Shown here: one piece after another, positions 24,673 through 33,675 of the stretch | Layout: every line of letters starts with the position of its first letter | Numbering within the stretch: the first letter of the stretch is position 1 | Source: RBG-16-66-20 sp964564865 | GTDB lineage: Bacteria; Pseudomonadota; Gammaproteobacteria; Burkholderiales; SG8-39 | Length of the DNA: 64,000 nt | NCBI GenBank assembly: GCA_964564865.1 | Contig: CAZMDA010000012.1 | Span: forward strand, 4,345-68,344 | Direction of reading: 5' to 3' | Made by a program: the position numbers and the translations under genes | The notes under the pieces: generated by a model | Seen by the model: the letters and a program-made list of their open reading frames with translations, nothing else | Databases searched by the model: none | What the model was told of the DNA's origin: nothing

Positions 24673-27447
24673 ATGGCCGTGCGTGTCTGCCGGCTGGAGG
24701 ACATCGTCCCCGAGACCGGCGTGGCCGCCCTCGTGGACGGAGAGCAGGTGGCCGTCTTCCGCATGGAGGACGACAGCATTCACGCCCTGGGCAACCGGGA
24801 TCCGTTCTCCGGCGCCAACGTCCTCTCGCGCGGCATCGTCGGCGACCTGAAGGGCGAGCGGGTCGTCGCCTCGCCGGTCTACAAGCAGCACTTCAGCCTT
24901 GTGACCGGGCGCTGCGTCGAGGACGCGTCCGCGCGGATCCCCGTCTTCGACGCCAGGGTCGAGGACGGCTGGGTCGTGGTGGCGCCGCGCAAGCAGGTGG
25001 CCACCACCTGCTGCTACTGCGGCGTCGGTTGCGGTGTCGTGGTCTCGACCCACAAGAACGGCGTCTTTTCCGTCAAGGGCGATGCCGCGCATCCGGCCAA
25101 TCGCGGGCAGCTGTGCACCAAGGGCGCCGCGCTGCACCTGTCCACCGACGCGGGCGCCCGCCTGCTCTACCCCGAGGTCGACGGCCAGCGCGCGACCTGG
25201 GACCAGGCCCTTGACCATGCCGCCGGCACGTTCCGCGACATCATCGCCCGGCACGGCCCGGACTCGGTTGCGTTCTACATCTCCGGGCAGCTGCTCACCG
25301 AGGACTACTACGTCTTCAACAAGCTCGCCAAGGGGCTGGTCGGCACCAACAACGTCGATACCAACTCGCGGCTGTGCATGTCCTCGGCGGTGGCGGGCTA
25401 CAAGCAGACGCTGGGGGCGGACGCGCCGCCCTGCGCCTACGAGGACATCGACGCCGCCGACCTGATCCTCGTCGCCGGCTCGAACACCGCCTTCGCCCAT
25501 CCCATCCTCTACCGGCGCATCGAGGAAGCGCGGACGAGGAATCTGCAGCTCAAGCTGGTCGTGATCGACCCGCGCGCCACCGTCACCGCACGTGCCGCGG
25601 ACCTGCATCTCGCGCTCAAGCCCGGCACGGACGTCGCGCTGTTCAACGCGATGCTGCACGTGCTTCGGAAGGAGGGACACTTCGATTCCCAGTTCGTGGG
25701 GGCGCACACCGAGAACGTCGAGAACCTCCGGGCGCTGGTGGACCACTGGACCCCGGAGCGGGCGGCCGAGACCTGCGAACTGCCCGCCGGGACGATCATC
25801 GAGGCCGCGCGCCTGTTCGGCCGCAGCAAGGCCGCGCTGTCGCTGTACTGCCAGGGCCTGAACCAGTCCGCGAGCGGCACCTGGAAGAACTGCGCGCTCA
25901 TCAACCTGCACCTGGCCACTGGGCAGATCGGCCGGCCGGGCGCGGGACCGTTTTCCCTCACCGGGCAGCCCAACGCCATGGGCGGGCGCGAGGTCGGCGG
26001 CATGGCGAACCTGCTCTCGGGGCATCGCGACCTCGGCAATGAAGCGCACCGCAAGGAAGTCGCGGCGCTCTGGGGCGTGGAATCCGTCCCTTCACGGCCT
26101 GGCAAGACGGCGGTCGAACTGTTCGAAGCCGTCGGCCGCGGCGAAATCAAGGCGGTGTGGATTGCCTGCACCAACCCGGCGCAGTCCATGCCCGATGCCA
26201 ACGCGGTGCGCAAGGCGCTCGAGCAGGCGGAGTTCGTCGTCGTCCAGGAAGCCTTCCGCGACGCCGAAACCTGCGACTACGCCGACGTGCTGCTGCCCGC
26301 GTCGACCTGGGCGGAGAAGGAAGGCACCGTCACCAACTCCGAGCGGCGCATCTCGCGCGTTCGCGCGGCTGCTCCGCCGCCCGGCGAGGCGCGCGCGGAT
26401 TGGCAGATCGCGGCGGAGTTCGCGCGCCGGCTCTTCCCGGCGGGAGCGAAGCTGTTCCCCTACCAGAGCGCGGAGCAGGTCTTCAACGAGCACCGGGAAT
26501 CCACGCGCGGCCGCGACCTGGATATCACCGGCCTCTCCTATGCGGTCCTCGAGCGCGACGGGCCGCAGCAGTGGCCCTACCCGGAAGGCGCCAAGGCGGG
26601 ACAGACTCGCCTCTACGCCGAAGGCATCTTCCCCACGCCCTCCGGGCGCGCGCGCTTCATCGCCACCGAGTACCAGCCCCCAGCGGAAGAGACCGACGGA
26701 CAGTACCCGCTGCGGCTCACCACCGGCCGCCTGCGCGACCAATGGCACAGCATGACGCGCACCGGGCTCGTCGCTCGCCTGTTCAGCCACAGCCCGGAGC
26801 CGGAGGTGGTGGTGCATGCGGCGACGCTTTCCACCCTGGGAGTGGCCGATGGCGACCTCGTCCGCCTCGCAAGCCGGCGCGGCAGCCTCGTCATGAAGAC
26901 ACGCGCCTCGGGCGACATGCGCCCCGGCGACGCCTTCGTCGCCATGCACTGGGGCGGCCGCTTCACCGGCGGCGTCGGTACCAATGCGCTCACGGTACCG
27001 GCAATTGACCCGCTCTCGAAGCAGCCCGAACTCAAGCACGCCGCGGTCCGCATCGAGCCGTTCCCGGCGCGCTGGCGCGGCGCGTTTGCAGCCGCCGCGA
27101 CTACGGAACTGCAAAGCGCATGCGGCACGTGGATGACGCGCTTCGACTACGCCACGCTGACGCTGATGGAAGGTCCGGAGATCGTCCTGCGCCTCGAACT
27201 GGCGAGCGCCGGCGATCCGGATGCCGGGGCCCTCGCGGAGCTCGAGAAGCTGTTCGGGGCGCCGCCGGTGACGGGTGCCGCGGCGTTCGAGCGAGCCGTC
27301 TGCGCCTGCTTCAAGGTGGGCGAATCCGCGATTCGCGCCGCGGTTGCCGCGGGCGCGACCCTGGCCGGGCTGCAGAAGGACCTGAAGTGCGGCACCAGCT
27401 GCGGATCCTGCGTGCCGGAACTGCGGCGCCTCGCCGCGCAGCCCTAG
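24673..27447 (+). CDS. nasA: NirD-NasA fusion: nitrite reductase small subunit joined to assimilatory nitrate reductase
   Basis: One 924-aa reading frame holds three units. Residues 1-108 are a NirD domain (CRLEDIVPETGVAALVDGEQ, NRDPFSGANVLSRGIVGD, VASPVYKQHFSLVTG). From about 110 comes a molybdopterin nitrate reductase: [4Fe-4S] cysteines 113, 116 and 120 (with an extra Cys114) plus LCTKGAALH, then NTNSRLCMSSAV-type bis-MGD segments and PNAMGGREVGGMANLLSGHRDL. Residues 877-913 are a BFD-like [2Fe-2S] domain with Cys877, 879, 910 and 913. NasA reduces nitrate to nitrite. No stop or frame change separates the parts. ATG 24673 is used; TTG 24655 would overlap nirB. Confidence 0.93.
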   Translation: MAVRVCRLEDIVPETGVAALVDGEQVAVFRMEDDSIHALGNRDPFSGANVLSRGIVGDLKGERVVASPVYKQHFSLVTGRCVEDASARIPVFDARVEDGWVVVAPRKQVATTCCYCGVGCGVVVSTHKNGVFSVKGDAAHPANRGQLCTKGAALHLSTDAGARLLYPEVDGQRATWDQALDHAAGTFRDIIARHGPDSVAFYISGQLLTEDYYVFNKLAKGLVGTNNVDTNSRLCMSSAVAGYKQTLGADAPPCAYEDIDAADLILVAGSNTAFAHPILYRRIEEARTRNLQLKLVVIDPRATVTARAADLHLALKPGTDVALFNAMLHVLRKEGHFDSQFVGAHTENVENLRALVDHWTPERAAETCELPAGTIIEAARLFGRSKAALSLYCQGLNQSASGTWKNCALINLHLATGQIGRPGAGPFSLTGQPNAMGGREVGGMANLLSGHRDLGNEAHRKEVAALWGVESVPSRPGKTAVELFEAVGRGEIKAVWIACTNPAQSMPDANAVRKALEQAEFVVVQEAFRDAETCDYADVLLPASTWAEKEGTVTNSERRISRVRAAAPPPGEARADWQIAAEFARRLFPAGAKLFPYQSAEQVFNEHRESTRGRDLDITGLSYAVLERDGPQQWPYPEGAKAGQTRLYAEGIFPTPSGRARFIATEYQPPAEETDGQYPLRLTTGRLRDQWHSMTRTGLVARLFSHSPEPEVVVHAATLSTLGVADGDLVRLASRRGSLVMKTRASGDMRPGDAFVAMHWGGRFTGGVGTNALTVPAIDPLSKQPELKHAAVRIEPFPARWRGAFAAAATTELQSACGTWMTRFDYATLTLMEGPEIVLRLELASAGDPDAGALAELEKLFGAPPVTGAAAFERAVCACFKVGESAIRAAVAAGATLAGLQKDLKCGTSCGSCVPELRRLAAQP

Positions 27448-27869
27448 CTCTTGTGCGCCGCCTCCGGCGGCAACTCCGCGAGCTCGATCAGGCAGCCTTC
27501 CGTGCCCTTGGGGTCGAGGAAGGCGATGCGACAGCCCGCATGCCCGGGCCGCGCCTTCTCGTCGAGCAGCGCGACGCCTTTTGCCTTCAGCTCGGCCAGC
27601 GCCTCGTCTATGTTCTCGACTTCGAAGCAGATGTGGTTCAGGCCGGTCTTGCCCTCGGCGACGAGCTTCCCGAACTTGCTGTCGGGCTCCAGGCCGGTGA
27701 GCAACTCGACCATGGAATCGCCGACCGGGTACATGGAGAGCTTGAGGCGGTTCAACTCGGAAACCTCCATGCCGCCGAAGGGAATGCCGAGGCAGTCCTC
27801 GAAAAGGCGGCGGCTCGCCTCCAGGTCGCGCACCACCACGCCAACGTGCTCGATTCGCTTGATCTTCAT
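27444..27869 (-). CDS. mce: Methylmalonyl-CoA epimerase-like VOC protein
   Basis: A 141-aa vicinal-oxygen-chelate protein. IKRIEHVGVVVRDLEASRRLFEDCLG, GLNHICFEVENIDEALAELKAKG and the C-terminal FLDPKGTEGCLIELAE match methylmalonyl-CoA epimerase segment by segment, with metal ligands expected at His8, the NHI histidine and the LIE glutamate. The family epimerises (2S)- to (2R)-methylmalonyl-CoA. It is last in the hyuA-hyuB-bug-bug run, an unusual place, so a related role on another substrate is possible. The stop overlaps the converging nasA stop by 4 bases. An epimerase would also suit IcmF-type metabolism. Confidence 0.86.
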   Translation of the reverse strand: MKIKRIEHVGVVVRDLEASRRLFEDCLGIPFGGMEVSELNRLKLSMYPVGDSMVELLTGLEPDSKFGKLVAEGKTGLNHICFEVENIDEALAELKAKGVALLDEKARPGHAGCRIAFLDPKGTEGCLIELAELPPEAAHKS

Positions 27870-27888
27870 GCTCCCGGCTCCTGTGCGA

Positions 27889-28860
27889 TTACTGGCGTTT
27901 CATTCCGGACGCCTTCACCAGCGTACCGTACTTGTCGATGTCCTCGCGCAGGAAGCTCCTGAACTGCTCCGGCGTGCCGCCGGCGACATCGAGGCCGACC
28001 TCGACAAGCTGCCGGCTCAGGTCGCCCTTCAGCGCCGCCTGCATCGCGGCGCTCAACCTGCGCACAACCTCTTCCGGCACGCCCGCCGGCGCGAGCAGCC
28101 CGATCCATCCGCGGAAGTCGAAACCCGCCAGGCCGGCCTCGTGCATGGTCGGCATGTCCGGCAGCATTGCCGAGCGCTGCATCGATGTCACCGCGAGGCC
28201 GCGCAGCTTTCCGCTCTTGATGTGCTGGATCAGCGTTGGCGCGGTTTCGAACATGAGCTCCACCTGGCCGCCCAGGAGATCCGTCACCGCCGGTGCGCCG
28301 CCCTTGTACGGAACCTGCACGATCTGGATGCCGGTGCGCATGATGAACATCTCGGCCGCCATGTGGTTGGAGGTGCCGAGACCCGAGGAAGCATAGTTGA
28401 GCTTGCCCGGCCTCGACTTGGCGAGCGCGATGAACTCGCTCACCGCCCGGGCCGGAACCGACGGATGCACCACGAGGATGTTCGGCTGGTTGGCGATCAT
28501 GATGATCGGCATGAAGTCGCGCATCGGATCGAACGGCAACTGCGCATAGACATGCACGTTCGACGCCAGCGCCGCCGAGCTGCCCATGAGCAGCGTGTAG
28601 CCGTCGGCGGGCGCCTTGGCGACAAAGTCGGTGCCGATGTTGCCGGATGCGCCGGCCCGGTTCTCGATGACGAACGGCTGCCCGAACGCCTCGCGCATCT
28701 TCTCCGACACGAAGCGCGCCACGGTGTCCACGCTGCCGCCCGGAGGGTAGGCGACGACGAGGCGGACTGGCTTGGCCGGATACGCCTGCGCGGCGGCAAG
28801 GCCGCAATGCAGCGCAAGAAGCAGTGACAATCCGAATCGAATCCCCATGTTCATGCGCAT
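27889..28860 (-). CDS. Bug-type tripartite tricarboxylate transporter substrate-binding protein
   Basis: A 323-aa Bug receptor: signal peptide (GIRFGLSLLLALHCGLAAAQ), mature start AYPAKPVRLVVAYPPGGSVDTVARFV, then ENRAGASGNIGTDFVAKAPADGYTLL, YASSGLGTSNHMAAEMF and VPYKGGAPAVTDLLGGQ. The ATG at 28860 has AAGGAGA upstream and starts the signal peptide directly. It lies 35 bases downstream of another bug gene and shares the operon with hyuAB, so it may bind a hydantoin-, oxoproline- or carbamoyl-type compound; this is inference from context. Confidence 0.92.
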   Translation of the reverse strand: MRMNMGIRFGLSLLLALHCGLAAAQAYPAKPVRLVVAYPPGGSVDTVARFVSEKMREAFGQPFVIENRAGASGNIGTDFVAKAPADGYTLLMGSSAALASNVHVYAQLPFDPMRDFMPIIMIANQPNILVVHPSVPARAVSEFIALAKSRPGKLNYASSGLGTSNHMAAEMFIMRTGIQIVQVPYKGGAPAVTDLLGGQVELMFETAPTLIQHIKSGKLRGLAVTSMQRSAMLPDMPTMHEAGLAGFDFRGWIGLLAPAGVPEEVVRRLSAAMQAALKGDLSRQLVEVGLDVAGGTPEQFRSFLREDIDKYGTLVKASGMKRQ

Positions 28861-28895
28861 GCGCGTCTCCTTGTGTTTGGGTCGCCTTGCCGGGA

Positions 28896-29879
28896 TCAGT
28901 CGGCCTTGGCGCCTGAATCCTTGACGACCTTCGCCCACTTCGCCATCTCCGAGCGGATGTACGCGGCGAACGCCTCGGGAGTGCTGCCGAGGACCTCGAA
29001 ACCCTGCTTCTCGAGCTGGTCGCGAACCTCCGGCCGGCGCAGGAACTTCATGATCTCCCCGTTCAGCCTGGCGACGAGGTCCTTCGGCGTGCCGGCAGGC
29101 GCGAGGACGCCGTACCAGGTTCCGACTTCGTAGCCGGGGATGCCGGACTCCGCGATCGTCGGCACTTCGGGCGCAACCGGCGAGCGCCGCGAGGACGTCA
29201 CGCCGAGCGCGACGAGCTTGCCGCTCTTGAGGTGCGGCAGCGCGACCGGCAGCCCCACGATCGCGAGCACGATATGCCCCCCCAGCTGGTCGGCGAGCAG
29301 CGGCGCGGCGCCCTTGTAGGGCACGTGCGTCATGGTGACGCCGGCCATGGTGTTGAAGAGCTCGCTCGCCAGGTGCTGCGGCGTGCCGACGCCCGCGGAA
29401 CCGTATGTCAGCTTCTCGCGCTTCGCCTTCGCCACCAGTTCCTTCACGCTGTTCACCTGCAGGGACGGGTGGGCCACCAGGATCAGCGTCGACGAGGCCG
29501 TCAGCGCGATCGGCGCGAAGTTCGCGACCGTGTCGTACGGCATCTGCCGGTAGAGGCTGGCGTTGATCGAGTGCGTGCCGACGTTGCCCAGCAGCAGCGT
29601 ATAGCCGTCGGGCGCCGCCTTCGCGACCACATCCGAGCCGATGTTGCCGCCTGCGCCGGCCCGGTTCTCGATCACCACCGGCTGGCCCAGGGAGTCGGTC
29701 AGGTCCTTGCCGATCGCGCGCGCGAGCACGTCGGATGGCCCGCCCGGCGGGAATGGGACGACCATCCGTATGGGCTTGGAGGGATAGACGCCCTGTGCAA
29801 GCGCGCCGCCCAGCCCGCAGGCGAGCATGGCGCCCAGCATGATTCGTCCTGCGAATGCGGCTGCGTTCGTCATCCTCAT
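28896..29879 (-). CDS. Bug-type tripartite tricarboxylate transporter substrate-binding protein
   Basis: A 327-aa Bug receptor with signal peptide (RIMLGAMLACGLGGALAQ) and mature start VYPSKPIRMVVPFPPGGPSDVLARAIG. ENRAGAGGNIGSDVVAKAAPDGYTLLLG and VPYKGAAPLLADQLGGH are present. GAGAGAGGA precedes the ATG. It begins 25 bases after the hyuB stop and is followed by a second bug gene. The tandem pair is similar in layout but clearly diverged, so this is not a recent duplication. Confidence 0.92.
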   Translation of the reverse strand: MRMTNAAAFAGRIMLGAMLACGLGGALAQGVYPSKPIRMVVPFPPGGPSDVLARAIGKDLTDSLGQPVVIENRAGAGGNIGSDVVAKAAPDGYTLLLGNVGTHSINASLYRQMPYDTVANFAPIALTASSTLILVAHPSLQVNSVKELVAKAKREKLTYGSAGVGTPQHLASELFNTMAGVTMTHVPYKGAAPLLADQLGGHIVLAIVGLPVALPHLKSGKLVALGVTSSRRSPVAPEVPTIAESGIPGYEVGTWYGVLAPAGTPKDLVARLNGEIMKFLRRPEVRDQLEKQGFEVLGSTPEAFAAYIRSEMAKWAKVVKDSGAKAD

Positions 29880-29904
29880 GTCCTCTCTCCCGTCGATGGA
29901 AGTC

Positions 29905-31461
29905 TCAACCGCGCCGCCGTTTGCGGCGCGGTCGCCCGAATCCCCCCCCGCCTGCCGTCTGCATGATCACCCGGTCGCCCTTCTTCAGCATCCAGTGCTC
30001 CGCGGGATCGATCGACTTGCCGTTCAGGTAGAGCCCGCCTGGCTTGCCGGGCTCGCCTCCGAACAGGCCCAGCGGTGCGGAGCGATAGCGCGTCATGATC
30101 ATGGAGGCCATCATCGGCGAGTCGCCGACGGCCTCGATCTCGAAATGCAGCCCGTCCCCGCCGCGATGCCGGCCGGCGCCGCCGCTGCCCTTGCGGATCC
30201 TGCGCTCCACGACCCGCACCGGCGCCGATTGCTCGAAGATCTCGATGGGCGTATTGGACAGGTTCGAGGGAAACGACAGCATCGTATAGCCGTCGCGATG
30301 CCGGGCCGCGCCCTGGCCGGCGTTCATGAAGTTCACCGCGGCATAGGGGCGGCCGCGCTCCGCGCCGGTGAGCGTGATCGAGGAGTTCGACGCGCCCTCG
30401 GCGATGACCCGGTCGGGGAGCACCTTCGACAGGGCCATCATGATCGCCGGCACGCTCAGCTGCCCCACCATGCTGCGCCCCCCGCTCGCCGCCGGGTAGC
30501 GGGGATTGAAGATGGAGCCGAGCGGCGCCGAGGTGGTGATCGGCACGAAGCTGCCTTCGTTGTTCGGGATGTCGTTGCACAGGATGGCCTTGACCGCGTA
30601 GGCCGAGTAGGCAAATGCATAGATCGGCACGACGTTCACCGCCCGCGGCACCTGCGGGCTCGAACCGGCATAGTCGATCGACAATCGATCGCCCTTCACC
30701 GTCACCGCGCACCGGATGTGGATCGGCTCCTCGAATCCGTCGTGCTCGCTATGGCCGCGGTACACGCCGTCCGGCACCGCCCGGATCGCCTTGCGCATGC
30801 CCGCCTCGGAGCGCTGGCGGATCTCCGCGCTGAGCGCATCGAGGTCCACGTCGTCGAGCAGCGGGCGCAGCCGGTCTTCCAGCATCCGGCCCGCCGCCAC
30901 CTGCGCGAGGATGTCGCCGATCGTCTGGTCGGGCACGCGCACGTTGCGCTCGATCATCGCGAACACCGCTTCGTCCGGCTTGCCTGCGCGCATCAGCTTC
31001 AAGCGGGGGATCTGCAGGCCTTCCTCGAAGATCTCGCGGTTGCCGGCGTTGCGGATGCGCCCGCCGATGTCCGGCATGTGGCTGACCACCCCGGCGAACG
31101 CCACAAGCCTGCGGCGATGGAAGATCGGCATCACCGTGCTCACGTCGTGGATGTGGCCCGCACCCATCCAGGGATCGTTGGTGATCATCACGTCGCCCGG
31201 CTTGAGCGTGTGGGCCGGGAACTTCGCCGTGAGGTGCCGCACCGTCGCAGGCAGCGTGCCGATGAACGAGGGGATCGACGCCGAGGATTGCGCGATCGAG
31301 CGGCCCTGGGGATCGGTCAGCAGCACCGCGAAGTCGTTCGCCTCGCGCACCAGCGTGGAGAACGAGGTGCGCACGAACGCCGCGGAGGCCTCGTCCACCA
31401 TGCTGACCAGGCGCCGCCAGTGGATCTCGAGCGAGATCGGGTCGAAGGAAGCCTGCCTCAT
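29905..31461 (-). CDS. hyuB: HyuB-type hydantoinase/5-oxoprolinase subunit B
   Basis: A 518-aa protein of the HyuB/oxoprolinase B family: DPISLEIHWRRLVSMVDEASAAFVRTSFSTLVREANDFAVLLTDPQGR, MITNDPWMGAGHIHDVSTVMPIFH, and the closing GGGGFGRP. HyuA-HyuB pairs open hydantoins, 5-oxoproline or N-methylhydantoin, often with ATP; acetone- and acetophenone-type carboxylases share the fold. It is a little shorter than many HyuB proteins. ATG 31461 overlaps the hyuA stop (ATGA). The same frame stays open far upstream through hyuA, but that is a GC-rich shadow. Confidence 0.92.
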   Translation of the reverse strand: MRQASFDPISLEIHWRRLVSMVDEASAAFVRTSFSTLVREANDFAVLLTDPQGRSIAQSSASIPSFIGTLPATVRHLTAKFPAHTLKPGDVMITNDPWMGAGHIHDVSTVMPIFHRRRLVAFAGVVSHMPDIGGRIRNAGNREIFEEGLQIPRLKLMRAGKPDEAVFAMIERNVRVPDQTIGDILAQVAAGRMLEDRLRPLLDDVDLDALSAEIRQRSEAGMRKAIRAVPDGVYRGHSEHDGFEEPIHIRCAVTVKGDRLSIDYAGSSPQVPRAVNVVPIYAFAYSAYAVKAILCNDIPNNEGSFVPITTSAPLGSIFNPRYPAASGGRSMVGQLSVPAIMMALSKVLPDRVIAEGASNSSITLTGAERGRPYAAVNFMNAGQGAARHRDGYTMLSFPSNLSNTPIEIFEQSAPVRVVERRIRKGSGGAGRHRGGDGLHFEIEAVGDSPMMASMIMTRYRSAPLGLFGGEPGKPGGLYLNGKSIDPAEHWMLKKGDRVIMQTAGGGGFGRPRRKRRRG

Positions 31462-33596
31462 TCGAACTCCCGAATCTCGACCAGCACCGAGTAGTCGTCG
31501 AGCACATCGACGCGCGCATCGACCGCGACGACCAGGGTGGATTCCCGCTCTTCGAGGATCAGCGGTCCCGCGATGCGCGTGCCCTGCCTCAGCGAATAGC
31601 GGTCGTGCACCGGGACCGCGCGGAACCGCTTCTCCAGCGGCAGATAGATCCTGCGCTTGCCCCGCGCCGACGACGCGCCGCCGGTCCGATCGTCGCCCCA
31701 GCGGAAGCGCCGGTTCACGATATCCGAGCGGCCAGTCAGCCGCCAGGTCATGACCTGCGGCAGCGCGCCGGGAACCAGGCTGCCGTACAGCTGCTTGTAG
31801 CGGCGCTCGAACTCGCGGATCAGCGCGGGCGCGAAGGCCGCCGTGATCCGCGTCGCGGGCAACGTGACCGGGACATTGTGCCCCTGGCCCGCGTAGCGCA
31901 TCTCGGCGCCGATGAACCATTTCAGCGCGGCCTGCCTTGCGCCTGCAGAGGCGAGCTCGGCCTCGGCGTCCTTGCGCATGCCGGCGAAGGCGCGCGCGAT
32001 CGCGGGCCAGTCGGTCTCGGACACCAGCGCCGGACTCGACCACGAGCGATCCACCCGCGCCGGCGCGGCGAGCAGCCCGAGGCAGGATCCGGCACCCGCC
32101 GCGATCGGCGCCAGCACCCGCGGAATCCGCAGATTGCGCGCCACGTCGACGGCATGCACCGGCCCGGCGCCGCCGGTCGCCACCATGGTGAAGTTGCGCG
32201 GGTCGTGGCCTTTCTCCGCGATGTGCACGCGCGCCGCCGCAGTCATGTTGCCGTTGACGATGCCGCAGATTCCCCATGCGACGCTGGCGGGCGTCATCTT
32301 CAGCTTCGTTGCGAGCCGGCCCAGCGCCGCTTCGGCGAGATCCACGCGCAACGCCATGGAGCCGCCGAGGAAGTTCTCCGGGTTCAGGTAGCCGAGCAGC
32401 AGGTCCGCATCGGTCACCGTGGCCTGCGCGCCGCCCAGGCCATAGCAGGCGGGTCCCGGCACCGCACCGGAGGACTCCGGGCCGACGTTCAGCAGCCCGA
32501 GGTCGTTGATGTGCGCGATCGACCCGCCGCCCGCGCCGATCTCGATCAGGTCGATGCTCGGGATCAGGACCGGCAGGCCGGATCCGCGCTTGAAGCGCGA
32601 CACGCGCGAGCACTCGAAGCTGTGCGCGATGAGCGGTTCGCCGCCCACCGCGACGCAGGCCTTGGCAGTCGTGCCGCCCATGTCGAACGCGAGAACTTCG
32701 TCTATGCCGTTGTTGCGGGCGGCGTTGATCGCCGACAGCACGCCGCCCGCCGGGCCGGACTCGAGCAGCAGGACGGGATTCGAAGCCGCCGCCTTGCCGG
32801 AGGTGAAGCCGCCGCTGGAGAGCATGATCCTCAGCTGCGCCCGCGGCGCCAGCGCACGCACGCGGGCGCCGAGGTTGCCGAGGTAGTCGGCGGTGAGCGG
32901 CTGCACGTAGGCGTTGCACGCCGTGGTCGACATGCGCTCGTATTCCCGGATCTCGCGCGCCACCGCCGACGAGATCGAGACCGCCAGCTTCGGGAACCGC
33001 TTGCGGATCGCCGCCTCGATCTGCCGCTCGTGCGCGTCGTTCACGTACGCGTGCAGCAGGCAGACCGCCACCGCCTCCAGCTTGAGTTTCGCGATGCTGT
33101 CGAGCATGCGGCGGATCGCGGCTGCCGAGAGCGGCTGCACCACGCCGCCGCGCACATCCATGCGCTCCTCGACCTCCACGATGCGCGCGTCGGGAACCAG
33201 CGCGGCGGGGATCTCGAGGTTCAGGTCGTACATGTCGTAGCGCCACTCCCGGCCCATGGCGAGCACGTCGCGCGCGCCCTTGGTCACGACGAGCCCGGTC
33301 CGCGCACCCTTGCGCTCGATCAGCGTGTTGGTCACGAGCGTGGTGCCGTGGACGACCTCGACGACCTCGCCCTGCGACTTGCGGGCCGATTCGATCTGGC
33401 GCAGGAGGTCCTTGGTCACCGTGGTGACGGCTTCGCCGGGCGCATGCGGCGTGGTCAGGGTCTTGCCGACCCAGATTCGATCGCCGGGAGAGGCCACGGC
33501 GATGCCGTCGGTGAACGTGCCGCCGATGTCGACGGCGATCCTGACCGAGTGGCGCTTCGCGGCGGGCGGGCTGCCCTTGGCTGAGGTGGCGTTCAT
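31458..33596 (-). CDS. hyuA: HyuA-type hydantoinase/5-oxoprolinase subunit A
   Basis: A 712-aa protein of the HyuA family with an actin-like ATPase fold: VRIAVDIGGTFTDGIAV (phosphate-1 motif), VVHGTTLVTNTLIERKGARTGLVVTKGARDVL, then FDMGGTTAKACVAVGGEP (second phosphate motif) and GGAGPVHAVDVARNL. It should work with HyuB to hydrolyse a cyclic amide or a related compound. The gene opens a five-gene minus-strand operon and is divergent from a LysR regulator 79 bases away, which probably controls it. The substrate is not determined by sequence. Confidence 0.93.
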   Translation of the reverse strand: MNATSAKGSPPAAKRHSVRIAVDIGGTFTDGIAVASPGDRIWVGKTLTTPHAPGEAVTTVTKDLLRQIESARKSQGEVVEVVHGTTLVTNTLIERKGARTGLVVTKGARDVLAMGREWRYDMYDLNLEIPAALVPDARIVEVEERMDVRGGVVQPLSAAAIRRMLDSIAKLKLEAVAVCLLHAYVNDAHERQIEAAIRKRFPKLAVSISSAVAREIREYERMSTTACNAYVQPLTADYLGNLGARVRALAPRAQLRIMLSSGGFTSGKAAASNPVLLLESGPAGGVLSAINAARNNGIDEVLAFDMGGTTAKACVAVGGEPLIAHSFECSRVSRFKRGSGLPVLIPSIDLIEIGAGGGSIAHINDLGLLNVGPESSGAVPGPACYGLGGAQATVTDADLLLGYLNPENFLGGSMALRVDLAEAALGRLATKLKMTPASVAWGICGIVNGNMTAAARVHIAEKGHDPRNFTMVATGGAGPVHAVDVARNLRIPRVLAPIAAGAGSCLGLLAAPARVDRSWSSPALVSETDWPAIARAFAGMRKDAEAELASAGARQAALKWFIGAEMRYAGQGHNVPVTLPATRITAAFAPALIREFERRYKQLYGSLVPGALPQVMTWRLTGRSDIVNRRFRWGDDRTGGASSARGKRRIYLPLEKRFRAVPVHDRYSLRQGTRIAGPLILEERESTLVVAVDARVDVLDDYSVLVEIREFE

Positions 33597-33675
33597 GCTG
33601 AGGAGGCAAGCCTAGAAGCGCGGCCGCCCTGCGAGCTAGAGGCATGTCAGGCAGATCAGATATACTTTTTCTGCT

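Noticed and set aside
21921..24779. Long minus-strand open frame opposite nirB
   Set aside because: Same pattern: biased composition and no domain, while nirB on the plus strand has all expected motifs.
31605..33584. Plus-strand open frame opposite hyuA
   Set aside because: Composition typical of an antisense GC-rich frame; hyuA motifs are unambiguous.
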